A DNA stretch of 64,000 nucleotides from Paenibacillus sambharensis (GTDB taxonomy: Bacteria > Bacillota > Bacilli > Paenibacillales > Paenibacillaceae), in the NCBI RefSeq assembly GCF_003233845.1, contig NZ_QKRB01000058.1:1-64000 (forward strand), given 5' to 3'. The position numbers and the translations under genes were made by a program. The notes beneath the pieces were generated by a model that saw only the letters and a program-made list of their open reading frames with translations, was not told where the DNA came from and made no database searches. Shown piece after piece: positions 1 through 9,500 of this stretch (position 1 is the first letter of the stretch; each line of letters opens with the position of its first letter).

Positions 1-76
1 CGGCTAGGCCCCCTAAAACCGGAGTCCTGCCCACCAAAAATAATGCAGGCATAGAATTACTCGTTTTTTCGGGGGA

Positions 77-985
77 TTACATCGCTTTATGAAAAGCTGA
101 AGAATCCTCCAGTGTCTGAACCCAAGCTGAAAACACGGCAGGAGGTTTTCGTTTTAAGCTGCCATGCATTCTACGGTTATTGTAGAAGTCCATGTATCCG
201 TCTAGCTCTTCATATGCATCTTTAAAGGTTCTGAAGTCTCTCTTGCTGAATAGATCGCGTTCCAACAGGCTATGAAAGGATTCGATATAGGCATTCATAT
301 TAGGTGTTCTTGGAGGTATACGCTCGTGGATCACGCCGAGACTCTCACACATATCTCCAAACAGCTTGCTCACGAATTGAGGGCCGTTATCGGTACGAAT
401 AGTAGGCATCTCATCACCAGGGCGTAGACGGCTTTGTAGCGCATAACAAAGTGTCTGAACGGCATGCTTAGCCTCACAAGATGTTCCCCTGTACTGCTGA
501 ACAACGACGCGGTCAAACACATCAATGATGCTGAGCACATAGAAGAATCGCTCGAGCCCACGGACGTAGCCATACTTAATATCCATTTGCCACAACTGGT
601 TGGAGCCTGTAACGACACGGTTTTTCGGCAGCCTGCGCGGATGCGCCTGAACTCGCTGACGTGGTTTTTGAAGAATGCCCAACTCGTTACATAACCGGTA
701 TGCTTTCTTTTTGTCTAGCCTCACGTTGTACTTGTCACGTATGCATTGCGCAAGGAGTTTATACCCGTAAACATGCTCTTCGCCTTCGATGAGCTCAAGC
801 AACCAGTCATTGATCTGGCTGTCCACTACGCGTTCGCCATCAAACGTATGAGAGTATCCAGGCACAGGGCGACCACGCCGGTTTTCTGCAGGGCGCTCAG
901 GCGGGCAAGACATCTCTCTTTTCTTTCGATCATAATAGGTGGATTCAGCGATACCTAGAATGCGCAGAACCAATGCTGCTGGCAC
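77..985 (-). CDS. IS3-family transposase OrfB (integrase catalytic domain)
   Basis: This is the catalytic part of the transposase, a retroviral-integrase (rve) fold that cuts and joins the element ends. The DDE triad is visible: Asp in LWQMDIKYGYV, Asp in IRTDNGPQF and Glu in NAYIESFHSLLERDLF. An HTH_21-like segment precedes the catalytic core. The protein ends in the usual NNRRMHGSL region typical of the family. The 302-residue reading starts at a GTG without a convincing ribosome binding site. The open frame extends upstream to the slippery heptamer in orfA, so the natural product is probably an OrfAB fusion made by -1 frameshifting. Nothing is truncated. Confidence 0.93.
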   Translation of the reverse strand: MPAALVLRILGIAESTYYDRKKREMSCPPERPAENRRGRPVPGYSHTFDGERVVDSQINDWLLELIEGEEHVYGYKLLAQCIRDKYNVRLDKKKAYRLCNELGILQKPRQRVQAHPRRLPKNRVVTGSNQLWQMDIKYGYVRGLERFFYVLSIIDVFDRVVVQQYRGTSCEAKHAVQTLCYALQSRLRPGDEMPTIRTDNGPQFVSKLFGDMCESLGVIHERIPPRTPNMNAYIESFHSLLERDLFSKRDFRTFKDAYEELDGYMDFYNNRRMHGSLKRKPPAVFSAWVQTLEDSSAFHKAM

Positions 986-1008
986 TCCCCGCTTAATAAA
1001 TGGTTCTG

Positions 1009-1329
1009 CTACTTCAAGTTTTTCAGATAAGCGGGGTCTTTCTTTTTTAGCAACTCTCTGAGAATCTCAATTTCGAGTTCCTTCTCACCGAGTACTTTAA
1101 CGGCTTTTTCATACCGCTGCTCAACCTCCTGCAGCCGCTGCATTTCCTGCACATGTTCGTCAGTAAGCGGAATCTCTTCTGCTGGAATCGTGTCACGGTA
1201 ATCTCTTATCCACGTACGAATGGTTTCAGGGTGTATGTCATACATGCGGGCAAGAGCCCCCACCTTTATCCCAGCCAGTGCTTCTTTAACTATTTTAAGT
1301 TGCGTGTCTTTGCTCAGCCTTTTCCCCAT
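1009..1329 (-). CDS. IS3-family OrfA, helix-turn-helix DNA-binding protein
   Basis: This 106-residue protein is the DNA-binding partner of the transposase. An N-terminal helix-turn-helix covers residues 8-45 (TQLKIVKEALAGIKVGALAR and HPETIRTWIRDY). It is followed by a long charged coiled-coil or leucine-zipper segment at about residues 60-95, rich in Glu, Leu and Lys, as usual for IS3 OrfA proteins. A good ribosome binding site (AAGGGAGTGATCC) precedes the ATG. The gene ends 23 bases before the first possible OrfB start, with OrfB in the -1 frame. Its likely roles are to recognise the terminal inverted repeats and to restrain transposition when made alone. Confidence 0.92.
   Translation of the reverse strand: MGKRLSKDTQLKIVKEALAGIKVGALARMYDIHPETIRTWIRDYRDTIPAEEIPLTDEHVQEMQRLQEVEQRYEKAVKVLGEKELEIEILRELLKKKDPAYLKNLK
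1042..1048 (-). promoter_or_regulatory. Programmed -1 ribosomal frameshift heptamer A AAA AAG
   Basis: Read on the minus strand, orfA contains CTA AAA AAG, so A AAA AAG sits in the correct zero-frame phase for tandem slippage. A -1 shift here continues as KKERPRLSEKLEVAEPFIKR and runs without a stop into the OrfB frame. This is the classical IS3-family arrangement for making the OrfAB transposase. I did not fold the downstream RNA to look for a stimulatory structure. Confidence 0.8.
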
Positions 1330-1485
1330 ACCGGATCACTCCCTTATCCTAAGTTTAAATTATTGGATGGGAGGACTCCAGTTTAATTAGGGGGCCTAGG
1401 AGTTTTTGCAGGTTTATTCAAGTTTGATATGTTACCCGATCCGGGCCGTTGCCTATTTGATAATAAATTTTAAGAATTAAAATGA

Positions 1486-1962
1486 TTACGAGGCCGGGTT
1501 AGGATTATTATTAGTAGTTTCCGTCGGCTTATTTGGTGACTTGTCACCCTCACCAGCCATAACAACCGTGCCCTCATAGTACACAGTCCCATCACTTGTA
1601 ACTAACGACACATACAGTAAGTCACCGGTTGACTTGAACTGTACTTCTCCACCCGAGATACTTTTCTTGCTGCTAGGCAGAACCAATCTCTCATCCAAAT
1701 AGTCAGCTGTCTTTAGTGCAGAAATTTCTACCTTCTTCCCCTTAGTCTCTCCATTATTCTCGGCAGTAAGATATAATCTTGCAGCCTCGTACACTTGGCG
1801 AGCAGCAGCAATATCAGATTTTTCCTTGGAATTACTAATAATATTACCAATCAACGGAACGGCAATTGCCGCGATTACACCCAGGATAACAATAACCGCC
1901 AGCAGCTCGATCAGCGTAAAGCCCTTCTCTTCCTTTTTCAGCCTCTTCATTACCATTTGCAT
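1486..1962 (-). CDS. Type IV major prepilin-like protein
   Basis: The N-terminus has a short basic leader (MKRLKKEEKG) followed by FTLIELLAVIVILGVIAAIA, the hallmark class III signal of type IV prepilins. Cleavage is expected after Gly, with the conserved Glu at mature position 5 and a hydrophobic helix of about 20 residues. The C-terminal part is globular and hydrophilic, ending in a Thr/Asn/Pro-rich tail without the usual disulfide cysteines, as in many Firmicute pilins. I place the start at 1962 because AGGAGAGGAA at 1971-1980 is correctly spaced; an upstream start at 2013 would add 17 residues. The product (about 158 residues) would be processed by PilD, which is not in this window, and assembled by PilB and PilC encoded upstream. 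The IS lies just downstream. Confidence 0.88.
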   Translation of the reverse strand: MQMVMKRLKKEEKGFTLIELLAVIVILGVIAAIAVPLIGNIISNSKEKSDIAAARQVYEAARLYLTAENNGETKGKKVEISALKTADYLDERLVLPSSKKSISGGEVQFKSTGDLLYVSLVTSDGTVYYEGTVVMAGEGDKSPNKPTETTNNNPNPAS

Positions 1963-2088
1963 ATAAAATCTTCCTCTCCTATATAATTGAACAGACTTAT
2001 AAGTCCGGTCCAAACACTACCGCTAACACAATTCCGGTTGCACTCACAATTCCAACTCCATCTTTCCGATCACCGTTCAAATTCTAAT

Positions 2089-2182
2089 CACTGTCACTGT
2101 CACTGTCACTGTCACTGTCACCGTCACTGTCACCGTCACTGTCACTGTCCCTAATCCATGTCCCTAATCCATGTCCTAATCC
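2089..2182. repeat. Hexanucleotide tandem repeat plus 13-bp repeat
   Basis: Ten consecutive CACTGT or CACCGT hexamers fill 2089-2148. They are followed by two copies of a 13-bp unit (CCCTAATCCATGT, 2149-2174) and a partial third. The block lies between the pilC stop codon and the pilin ribosome binding site, in the direction of transcription. It does not lie within an obvious reading frame. Confidence 0.95.
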
Positions 2183-2207
2183 TTGCCCCACTGCCTGCAC
2201 CACACCA

Positions 2208-3416
2208 CTAGCTCATCTGCTCGTACATGCTAAACATTGGCAGCATGACAGCGGCGACGATCAGGCCGACGACTCCGGCCAGGAAGACCAGCAGCAGCGG
2301 CTCGATCAGCGATTTCAGCCGGTCGACGGTGTTGTCCACATCCGCCTCGTAGAAGTCCGCTACCTTCGCCAGCATCTGGTCGAGCGAGCCTGTTTCCTCG
2401 CCAATAGCAATCATCTGGGTTACCAGCGGCGGGAATACCCACGCCTGCTTCAGCGGATCGGACAACGGATTGCCCCGTCGAAGTGAGTCGGCGGAGCGCC
2501 GAATATAACGGCCCATCACCTTGTTGCCAACCACTTCCTCCACGATTGTGAGCGACTGCAGAACCGGGACCGAGCTCGCATAGAGCGATGCCAGCGTCCG
2601 GGACATCTGCGCGATTGCGCCCTTCTGAGACAGCTTGCCGAAGACCGGGATCTTCAGCTTGGCATAATCCAGCCAGTAGGCCCCTTTGTCACTCCGCTTC
2701 ATCGCCAGCAGCCCAGCGAGAAGGGCCACAGCAGCCAACACCCAGTAGTACCAGTAGTCGACAACACTGTTGCTAAGCGAGAGAACCAGCTTCGTTATCG
2801 CGGGGAGCTCCGCATCCATCGACTCGAACATCTGGACAAACTGCGGCACAACCGAGATCAGCAGGTACACAACCGCAGCAAGCGCTAGCACACCAACAAC
2901 AATCGGGTAGGTGAGGGCGGACTTGATTTTCTCCCGGGTAGCATGCTGCTTCTCGAAGAAACGCGCCAGCCTGTCCAGCGTCCCGTCCAGATCACCCGTC
3001 TCCTCCCCGGCACGGATCATACTTGTAAAGATCGGCGGGAAAATCCGCTTCTGCTCCTGCACCGTCTGCGAGAAGGCATGGCCCCGCAGCAGACCGGCAT
3101 GCACTTCAATGAGCGCTTTCTTCAGCGGCTTGCTCTCTGTCTGGCTGGCCAATATGCTGGCAGCCTCTACGATCGTAACGCCCGCGCGGATCAGAGTGGC
3201 AAGCTGCCGGCAGAAGATTATAAAATGCTGCGGCTTGACCGGGTTGCCGATATAAATCTCCGTCGACAACAGCGTCTTCCGCTTCTCATCAAGCGACAGC
3301 ACGACGAGTCCGCGCTTACGAAGCTCCTCCACCGCAGACGACTTGTCCATCGCGGACATTCGTCCCTTCAGCTGCTTGCCGCTTGCGCTCTTGACGTGAT
3401 AGGCAAACTCCGGCAT
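2208..3416 (-). CDS. pilC: PilC/GspF-family inner-membrane platform protein of the type IV pilus
   Basis: This polytopic membrane protein couples the PilB and PilT ATPases to pilin insertion. Its 402 residues match the family length. Two T2SSF domains (about residues 70-195 and 275-395) carry the repeated signatures FCRQLATLIRAGVTIVEA and MSRTLASLYASSVPVLQSL. Each is followed by an EETGDLD or EETGSLD motif. Three hydrophobic stretches lie near residues 170, 220 and 375. The N-terminal region has the YHVKSASGKQLKGRM feature common to PilC. The ATG overlaps the pilT stop codon (TGATG), so translation is probably coupled. It belongs to the pilB-pilT-pilC operon. Confidence 0.95.
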   Translation of the reverse strand: MPEFAYHVKSASGKQLKGRMSAMDKSSAVEELRKRGLVVLSLDEKRKTLLSTEIYIGNPVKPQHFIIFCRQLATLIRAGVTIVEAASILASQTESKPLKKALIEVHAGLLRGHAFSQTVQEQKRIFPPIFTSMIRAGEETGDLDGTLDRLARFFEKQHATREKIKSALTYPIVVGVLALAAVVYLLISVVPQFVQMFESMDAELPAITKLVLSLSNSVVDYWYYWVLAAVALLAGLLAMKRSDKGAYWLDYAKLKIPVFGKLSQKGAIAQMSRTLASLYASSVPVLQSLTIVEEVVGNKVMGRYIRRSADSLRRGNPLSDPLKQAWVFPPLVTQMIAIGEETGSLDQMLAKVADFYEADVDNTVDRLKSLIEPLLLVFLAGVVGLIVAAVMLPMFSMYEQMS

Positions 3417-4498
3417 CAGACCGCCCCTTCCGTCAGGCAGGCCTTAGCAGCCGCAGGATCAACGCGTCCCTGCCGGAGAAGCTCCTGCACGGACATATCG
3501 AGCGTCACCATGCCTTGTGCCCGGCCTGTCTGGAGCACGCTGCGAATCTGATGAACCTTCTCGCTGCGAATCAAGTTGGCTACCGCCGGTGTGTTGATCA
3601 TGATCTCGGCCGCACAGCAGCGGCCCGCTCCATCCGGACGTGGCAGCAGCCGCTGGGATATGACGCCCGCAAGCACTGCCGCCAGCTGTCCGCGAACCTG
3701 AGCCTGCTGGTGCGCAGGGAAAGCATCAATAATCCGGTCAATCGTCTGCGGCGCATCCGTCGTATGCAGCGTTGCCAGCACCAGGTGTCCGGTCTCGGCT
3801 GCCGTAACGGCAGCCCCTATTGTCTCGGGATCACGCATCTCGCCGACAAGAATGACGTCCGGGTCCTGCCGCAGCGCAGCCCGCAGTCCGCTTGCAAAGC
3901 TGCCGGTATCCCGACCCACCTCGCGCTGCTGGATCAGCGACATCCGGTTCGAGTGTACGAACTCTACAGGATCTTCAAGCGTTACGATGTGCTTCTTCTG
4001 CGTAGCATTGATATGATCAATCATCGCTGCCAGTGTTGACGACTTGCCGCTTCCTGTTGGACCGGTCACCAGCACCAGTCCGTGCGGCCTCGCAGCCAAA
4101 GCCTCAACAGCAGGCGGCAGGCCAAGCGAGCTCAGCGAAGGGATGTCCACCGGAATGGTGCGGATCGCCAAGCTGATCTGTCCGCGCTGCCGGTAAGCAT
4201 TGACTCTATATCTGGATATCCCTTCAAGCTCCCAGGCCAAGTCCATCTCTCCCAGCAGCTTGAACCGTTCCCACTGCTCCCCTTCAAGCAGCCCAATCGC
4301 CATTCCATTGATCTCCTCAGCCATCAGGAGCTGCTGCCCTATTCGCTGCAGCTGGCCATGAAGGCGCATGACCGGCGGCGACCCGGCGGCAAGATGCAGA
4401 TCCGACGCGCTCGCCTTATGCACCTCCGCAAGCAGGACTCTCAGCTTGTCCATATGTTCTTGTTGTCCCACGGCTGTTTCATCGAAGTAATGCGGCAT
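3416..4498 (-). CDS. pilT: PilT-family pilus retraction ATPase
   Basis: This hexameric ATPase disassembles type IV pili and powers twitching motility. Visible motifs are Walker A GPTGSGKSS (about residues 146-154), an Asp box (IVTLEDPVEFVH), Walker B (DPDVILVGEMRD, about 213-223) and a His box (TGHLVLATLHTTDAPQTIDR). A PilT-type C-terminal retraction motif, AVANLIRSEK, resembles the canonical AIRNLIREGK and separates it from PilB. The 360-residue length suits PilT. The start at 4498 has GGAGGAG five bases upstream; a start at 4534 would overlap pilB and lacks a site. It lies 16 bases after the pilB stop. Retraction implies real pili rather than only a DNA-uptake pseudopilus. Confidence 0.94.
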   Translation of the reverse strand: MPHYFDETAVGQQEHMDKLRVLLAEVHKASASDLHLAAGSPPVMRLHGQLQRIGQQLLMAEEINGMAIGLLEGEQWERFKLLGEMDLAWELEGISRYRVNAYRQRGQISLAIRTIPVDIPSLSSLGLPPAVEALAARPHGLVLVTGPTGSGKSSTLAAMIDHINATQKKHIVTLEDPVEFVHSNRMSLIQQREVGRDTGSFASGLRAALRQDPDVILVGEMRDPETIGAAVTAAETGHLVLATLHTTDAPQTIDRIIDAFPAHQQAQVRGQLAAVLAGVISQRLLPRPDGAGRCCAAEIMINTPAVANLIRSEKVHQIRSVLQTGRAQGMVTLDMSVQELLRQGRVDPAAAKACLTEGAV

Positions 4499-4514
4499 GC
4501 CTTCTCCTCCGCTG

Positions 4515-6179
4515 TCAGTTTGATACCGTCTCACGCAGCACTTCCTGCAGTGTTGTCGCGCCCAGCTTCACCTTCTCCAGACCATCATCCATCAGTTGAA
4601 CCATGCCCGCTGCCTTCGCTTCCTCACGCAGCTCCTGGATTGTCGCCCCCTGCGCAATCAGCTGCCGCAGCCGGTCATTGAGAGCGAGCACCTCATGTAC
4701 AGCCAGCCGCCCGCGGTAGCCCGTCTTGTTGCAGCTTCCGCAGCCAGTTCCCTTATGCAGCTTATCGGCAACGATTCCGCGGCTCTTCAAATAAATAGCT
4801 TCCTGCTCGCTTGGCTCATAAGCTTTCTTGCAGTCCGGACAGATCCGGCGGACAAGCCGCTGAGCTACAACACCTACCAGTGAAGAAGCGATCAGATACG
4901 TTTCGATCCCCATATCACGGAAGCGCGTCACGGTGCTGACCGAATCATTCGTATGCAGCGTAGATAGAACAAGATGACCAGTCAGCGAAGCCCGAATCGC
5001 CATCTCTGCCGTTTCCGTATCACGGATTTCACCGACCATCACGATGTTCGGATCCTGTCTCAGAATCGAGCGGAGGCCTGCGGCAAAAGTTAAACCGATG
5101 CCCGGATTCACATGCACCTGATTGATCCCTTCCAGCTGATACTCCACCGGGTCTTCCAGTGTCATAATGTTGACACCTTCCTGATTCAGATGGTGCAGCG
5201 CCGAATAGAGCGTAGTCGTCTTGCCGCTTCCTGTAGGTCCGGTTATGAGAATGATGCCGTACGGCTTCTCGATCATGCTCTTGAAAGCTTGATGATTATG
5301 TGAACCGAAGCCCAGATGGTCCAGCGCCTTCACGCCGATGCTTAAGTCAAGAATACGGAGCACGATTTTCTCACCGTGAATGGTAGGCAGCGTCGATACC
5401 CGAATATCAACCGTCCGGTAATCCACCTGCATCTTGATCCGTCCGTCCTGCGGCAGCCTCCGCTCCGCGATGTTCAGCCTGGCCATAATCTTGAGCCTTG
5501 CGGTAATGAAGCCCTGCATCTGCTTCGGAATCATCCGCTCGGTCCGCAGCACACCGTCCACCCGGTAACGGATAGCGACATTGCCCTCCCCCGGATCCAC
5601 ATGAATATCAGATACCTGCAGCTGGACGGCCTGCTGAATCATCTGATTGACCAGCCGCACGACAGGAGAGTCTTCATCGGTGATCTCCGTCTCCCGAATC
5701 TCTTCCTGACTTGGAAGCTCGACCATCATCTGGCTCATCGAATCCTGCAGGCCGTAGTGGCGGGCGATAGCACGCTGCAGCTCGTCCTTGCTTGAGATAG
5801 CGGGCTCGATCCGGAACCCTGTACTCATGCGAAGCTCCTCAATGGCAAAATAATCCAGAGGGTCCGCCATCGCGACCATCAGCTTGCCGCCTTCCTTATG
5901 AAACGGGATGGCCTGGTAACGCCGTGCCAGGCTCTCCGGAATAATCTGTGTAATTGTTGGGTCAATCTGGTACTTGTACAAGCTGACATGCGGAATGCCC
6001 AGCTGGAATTCCAGCACCTCGATGAGCTGCTGCTCCGTTATGTAGCCTTGGGTTATGAGCAGGTCGCCCAGCTTCTGCTTCGACTTGCTCTGCTCTGCCA
6101 GCGCCTCCTGCAGCTGTTCCTGCGAAATAATCCGGCTTTCCACCAGAAGGTCGCCCAGCCTCTTCTTTACGATGGCCAT
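4515..6179 (-). CDS. pilB: PilB/GspE-family pilus extension ATPase
   Basis: This cytoplasmic ATPase drives pilus polymerisation. The N-terminal MshEN-type domain (residues 1-130) includes KKRLGDLLVESRIISQEQL. Walker A, GPTGSGKTTT, is at 314-323, the Asp box LEDPVEYQ near 341, Walker B IVMVGEIRD near 379-387 and the His box GHLVLSTLHTND near 401. A zinc-binding tetracysteine (CPDC at 447-450, CGSC at 480-483) separates PilB/GspE from PilT. I chose 6179 because GAGGGGA lies six bases upstream; the earlier possible start at 6200 has no site. It is the first gene of the pilB-pilT-pilC-pilin operon and faces the divergent secreted-protein gene across about 370 bases. Confidence 0.95.
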   Translation of the reverse strand: MAIVKKRLGDLLVESRIISQEQLQEALAEQSKSKQKLGDLLITQGYITEQQLIEVLEFQLGIPHVSLYKYQIDPTITQIIPESLARRYQAIPFHKEGGKLMVAMADPLDYFAIEELRMSTGFRIEPAISSKDELQRAIARHYGLQDSMSQMMVELPSQEEIRETEITDEDSPVVRLVNQMIQQAVQLQVSDIHVDPGEGNVAIRYRVDGVLRTERMIPKQMQGFITARLKIMARLNIAERRLPQDGRIKMQVDYRTVDIRVSTLPTIHGEKIVLRILDLSIGVKALDHLGFGSHNHQAFKSMIEKPYGIILITGPTGSGKTTTLYSALHHLNQEGVNIMTLEDPVEYQLEGINQVHVNPGIGLTFAAGLRSILRQDPNIVMVGEIRDTETAEMAIRASLTGHLVLSTLHTNDSVSTVTRFRDMGIETYLIASSLVGVVAQRLVRRICPDCKKAYEPSEQEAIYLKSRGIVADKLHKGTGCGSCNKTGYRGRLAVHEVLALNDRLRQLIAQGATIQELREEAKAAGMVQLMDDGLEKVKLGATTLQEVLRETVSN

Positions 6180-6264
6180 TTGCTGTCCCCTCACCCTCAT
6201 AACCTCTTAACAATGCTCTAATATGCAAGCGTGAAACCCTTTTGAAATCTAGTTCACACAGCCT

Positions 6265-6294
6265 ATTATTTGGAAAGTGTTAGATTTTTGTAAA
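6265..6294 (-). promoter_or_regulatory. Candidate sigma-A promoter for the pilB operon
   Basis: On the minus strand TTTACA (6289-6294) is followed after 18 bases by AATAAT (6265-6270), a plausible but imperfect promoter. The whole 6180-6553 interval is AT-rich and separates divergent genes. I saw no terminator, small gene or clear operator in it, and no single convincing promoter for the plus-strand gene. Confidence 0.35.
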
Positions 6295-6553
6295 ATTCAT
6301 GTTAGACAAGAAATTTGTAGTTAATTGTCGAATATGTTTGTATTCCATTTTGGTCATCTTTGTAAAAATCATTATACAATGACGCCAATAATAAAGACAA
6401 CCACCAAAAAAACTGTATCTTAATTTGTCTTCGACATTTCTTACAACTTAATTACAACATATAAGTATATACACCTATACTTAGTCCTTTTATACTATGT
6501 CTATAAATATGGTGATTCGTTATCATAGATATATCCGGATTAGGAGGCATCTC

Positions 6554-9500
6554 ATGAAAAGAAGAACGTTCAATAGGCTGCTTACACTATTGATTGCTGT
6601 CAGCATGCTGTTCGCAGCCTTTGCTGTCACAGGAATTGGCGAGCGTCAAGTGCATGCCGGCACGGGAAAGCTTGTTTCCCTTCTATCGAAGGCGAATGAC
6701 AAGTACATAACCATTACCAGCACTGAGGCAGCTGTATCCACCCGTTCATCAGATGCCACGGCCGCCGAGCTGTTTGAGCTCAGCACACTTAGCAGCGGCA
6801 GCATTGCCTTGAAATCCAAGATTAACGGCAAATATATGACCGTCAGCTCCTCTGGAAGCCGGCTGTCGGCTTCTGCTTCGGGAATAGGAGCCCGGGAGCA
6901 GTTCACACTTGTCCACCACACCGATGGCACGGTATCGTTACTCGCATCCAACGATAGATATGTGTGCGCGGACAAGTCGTTAAGCAGCACCACCTATCCG
7001 CTTGCCGCCAATAAGACCTCTGCTGAGGCCTGCAGCTTTTTTAAGCTGACCGAGCACCACCCCGTCAAAATTCTGGAGATTACCGACACCGGCAGCTCCG
7101 ATATTCAATCCAGTCTCAGTCCCATCCCTTACATTGAGGTTGAGACGATGAGCATGAAGCGGTTCGTCGCCCTGCGCGGGGATCTGGACGGCAAATATGA
7201 TGCTATCTATATCGGCAAGGGCAGCTACAATCCGGAGACCGTACCGGTCACAACTTCTTCCAACCGGGAAAGCTGGCATGATACCAAGCATGTTATGAAC
7301 GACATCACGATGCTTAAGGCGAATGAGATTATTCAGCATTATATAAATAAAGGCCTGCTCGTCATGCTGTACAGCGATGCAGCCCTGCGAAGCGGCGTGC
7401 TCCACCAGAGCCCGCAGAAGGGCAAGCTGTACAGCGCGTTCAGCCGCTACAGCACGCCTGCAGGAGCCCGGGATAATGTGCTCTGGATCAATGAGGACAG
7501 ACTCACCCGTCTGGACGACCTGCTGACACAGGACGCTTATAACAGACTCCTTCGGCAGCGGCCCAAGCTGGTCCTGAACGAGCGGCCCGTCGATTACAAC
7601 GTCAATCCCGGCCAAGTATTCAGCACCGGGAGTACATTGACCTTCAAATTCAACGCGGCCAATATTGCCGACTTCAGCCAGCGCAGGCTGACAGTTAATC
7701 TCTATATTGGCCTGGATCAGGTACTGCGTTTTACGCCAGACCAGATGGTAGCCTCTGCGCAGGTGACTGGACCGGAGGGCGAGCTGACCTATCGTCTGCC
7801 CAAGGGTTATTCCGGTGTTCATTATTGGAAGCTGGAGCTTGTGGACCAGAACAGCAGGCTTAAGGATTTTCAGAGCGGCGTAATCCGCTTCAAGGACGAA
7901 ACGACCGTCTTAAACGTGCTGCAGGTTATGCCCAATGGCAAGCTGTTCAGCTCCCTGCAGCGGGACGCTACACTTAAGCAGTCCTACTTACGCAAGGCCG
8001 GAGAATATGAAATCAAGGTGGATGTAACGGAGTTCAACCATTTTAACAGCAGCGGATACCGGGACCTGAACGGCCGGTACGATATGCTGATCTTCGGCTT
8101 CATCGACGAGTACAACCGCTATGCAGGCATCAGCGATGACGCAGCGAAGGCTGTTAATGCATTCATCGGCACCGGCCAGGCGGTTATGTTTACGCATGAC
8201 ACCGTGTTCGGAGACAACAATAACTGGATTCGCTACTTCAAGGACACGACCGGACAGAGAGGCACTCAGACCAATCTGGGCCTGAACGCACCACGGACCT
8301 CAACAACCACCGTGAAAGTCAATGACGGACTGCTCACGCAGTATCCTTTCAACATCAGCCATGCCGCAACCTCGGTTGCCAGAACGCATAACCAGTATTT
8401 CACCCTCGATCTGGAGGATGACAGCATTATCAGCTGGTACAACATCTCAGGCGGAAGCCGGGACCCTAATGACAGCTGGAACCATTACTACACGTATTCC
8501 AAAGGCAATGTCACTTACTCAGGCAGCGGGCATACCTTCCTGAACAGCCAAACCGGCTATTTAGCGGACCCGTTTCCCGACTGGGAAGAGAAGCTGTTCG
8601 TTAATACGATGTACCGGGCATTCATTGGAGCAAATCATGCGCCGAACCTGACTGTCTTCACGCCGCGTCCTTACACGGAACAAGAAGACAATTACATCCC
8701 GTCCTATCACAGCATCACAGTCAGCTTCAAGCCTGAAGACTGGGATCTGGCCGACCGCCGCGTCTATGTTGAGATCAACTTCAAATCGAACGGACAGGTT
8801 GTGCGAAAATTCCAGCAGGCCGATGTCTTATCGGGGTCCACCGTGACGCAGACATTCCCGAATCCGCTGCCCCAAGGCGGTGATTTGACGATAGAAGTAA
8901 TTGCGCGGGACAAGAAGGGAGCCCAGACCATCAGAGAAGTGCCGGTCAGGATCAAGAAGCTCGAAACCAATCTGAACGTAAGCCGTCATTTGTCAGGCCT
9001 GAGAGAAAGCGCGGACGGAAATGGAAGTCCCGTTGTGAAAAAGGGCGAACCGCTGACTATGCACTATCAGCTGGCGCCTATGCCCATACCTGTCCACACG
9101 ACAACGGAGCCGGAGAAGCTTGTCATTCATCAGGTCTCCTTCCGCGAAGCCTTGCCCGGAGGCATTGAGATCAACTCTCTGCCTTCATGGATGAGCTCCT
9201 CGGGAAATATAAATTCCGGCTATACGATCAGCGGTACTCTGCCGGATATAACCTACCGCCTGGCGGAAGACGGCAGCATGTACACGGCTGAACCGGTTAC
9301 CTTTGAAGTAGGCATCAGGGCGGTCAGCAATGGCAACTATACGTTGGATCAATCGCGGGTGTCCTTCAGGGATATCGGGGAGACCGGGACGATTACGGTC
9401 CCGTTCCAGCCGCTGAGCTTCCAGGCCATAACGATGATCGAGAATCTCTCGCTCGCAGGCACAGAAATTGCTATTGGCGACGAATTACCAATGCACCCTT

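Larger units (their letters stand above)
4..1399 (-). mobile_element. IS3-family insertion sequence, complete
   Basis: The element is bounded by inverted repeats: CTAGGCCCCCTAA at 4-16 and its exact complement at 1387-1399. The similarity continues inward imperfectly (GGAGTCCTGCCCACC on the left matches the complement of GGATGGGAGGACTCC on the right). It carries orfA and orfB on the minus strand with a -1 frameshift signal between them, so it looks intact and able to move. Its length of about 1.4 kb fits the family. Only three bases of left flank are visible, and they do not match the right flank, so no target duplication can be shown. The right flank begins with half of a CCTGCA/TGCAGG palindrome. 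The element lies about 87 bp downstream of the major pilin stop codon, where further pilus genes would be expected. Confidence 0.9.

Noticed and set aside
1-4. Target-site duplication of the IS
   Set aside because: Only three or four left-flank bases are visible, and they do not match the right flank, so no duplication can be claimed.
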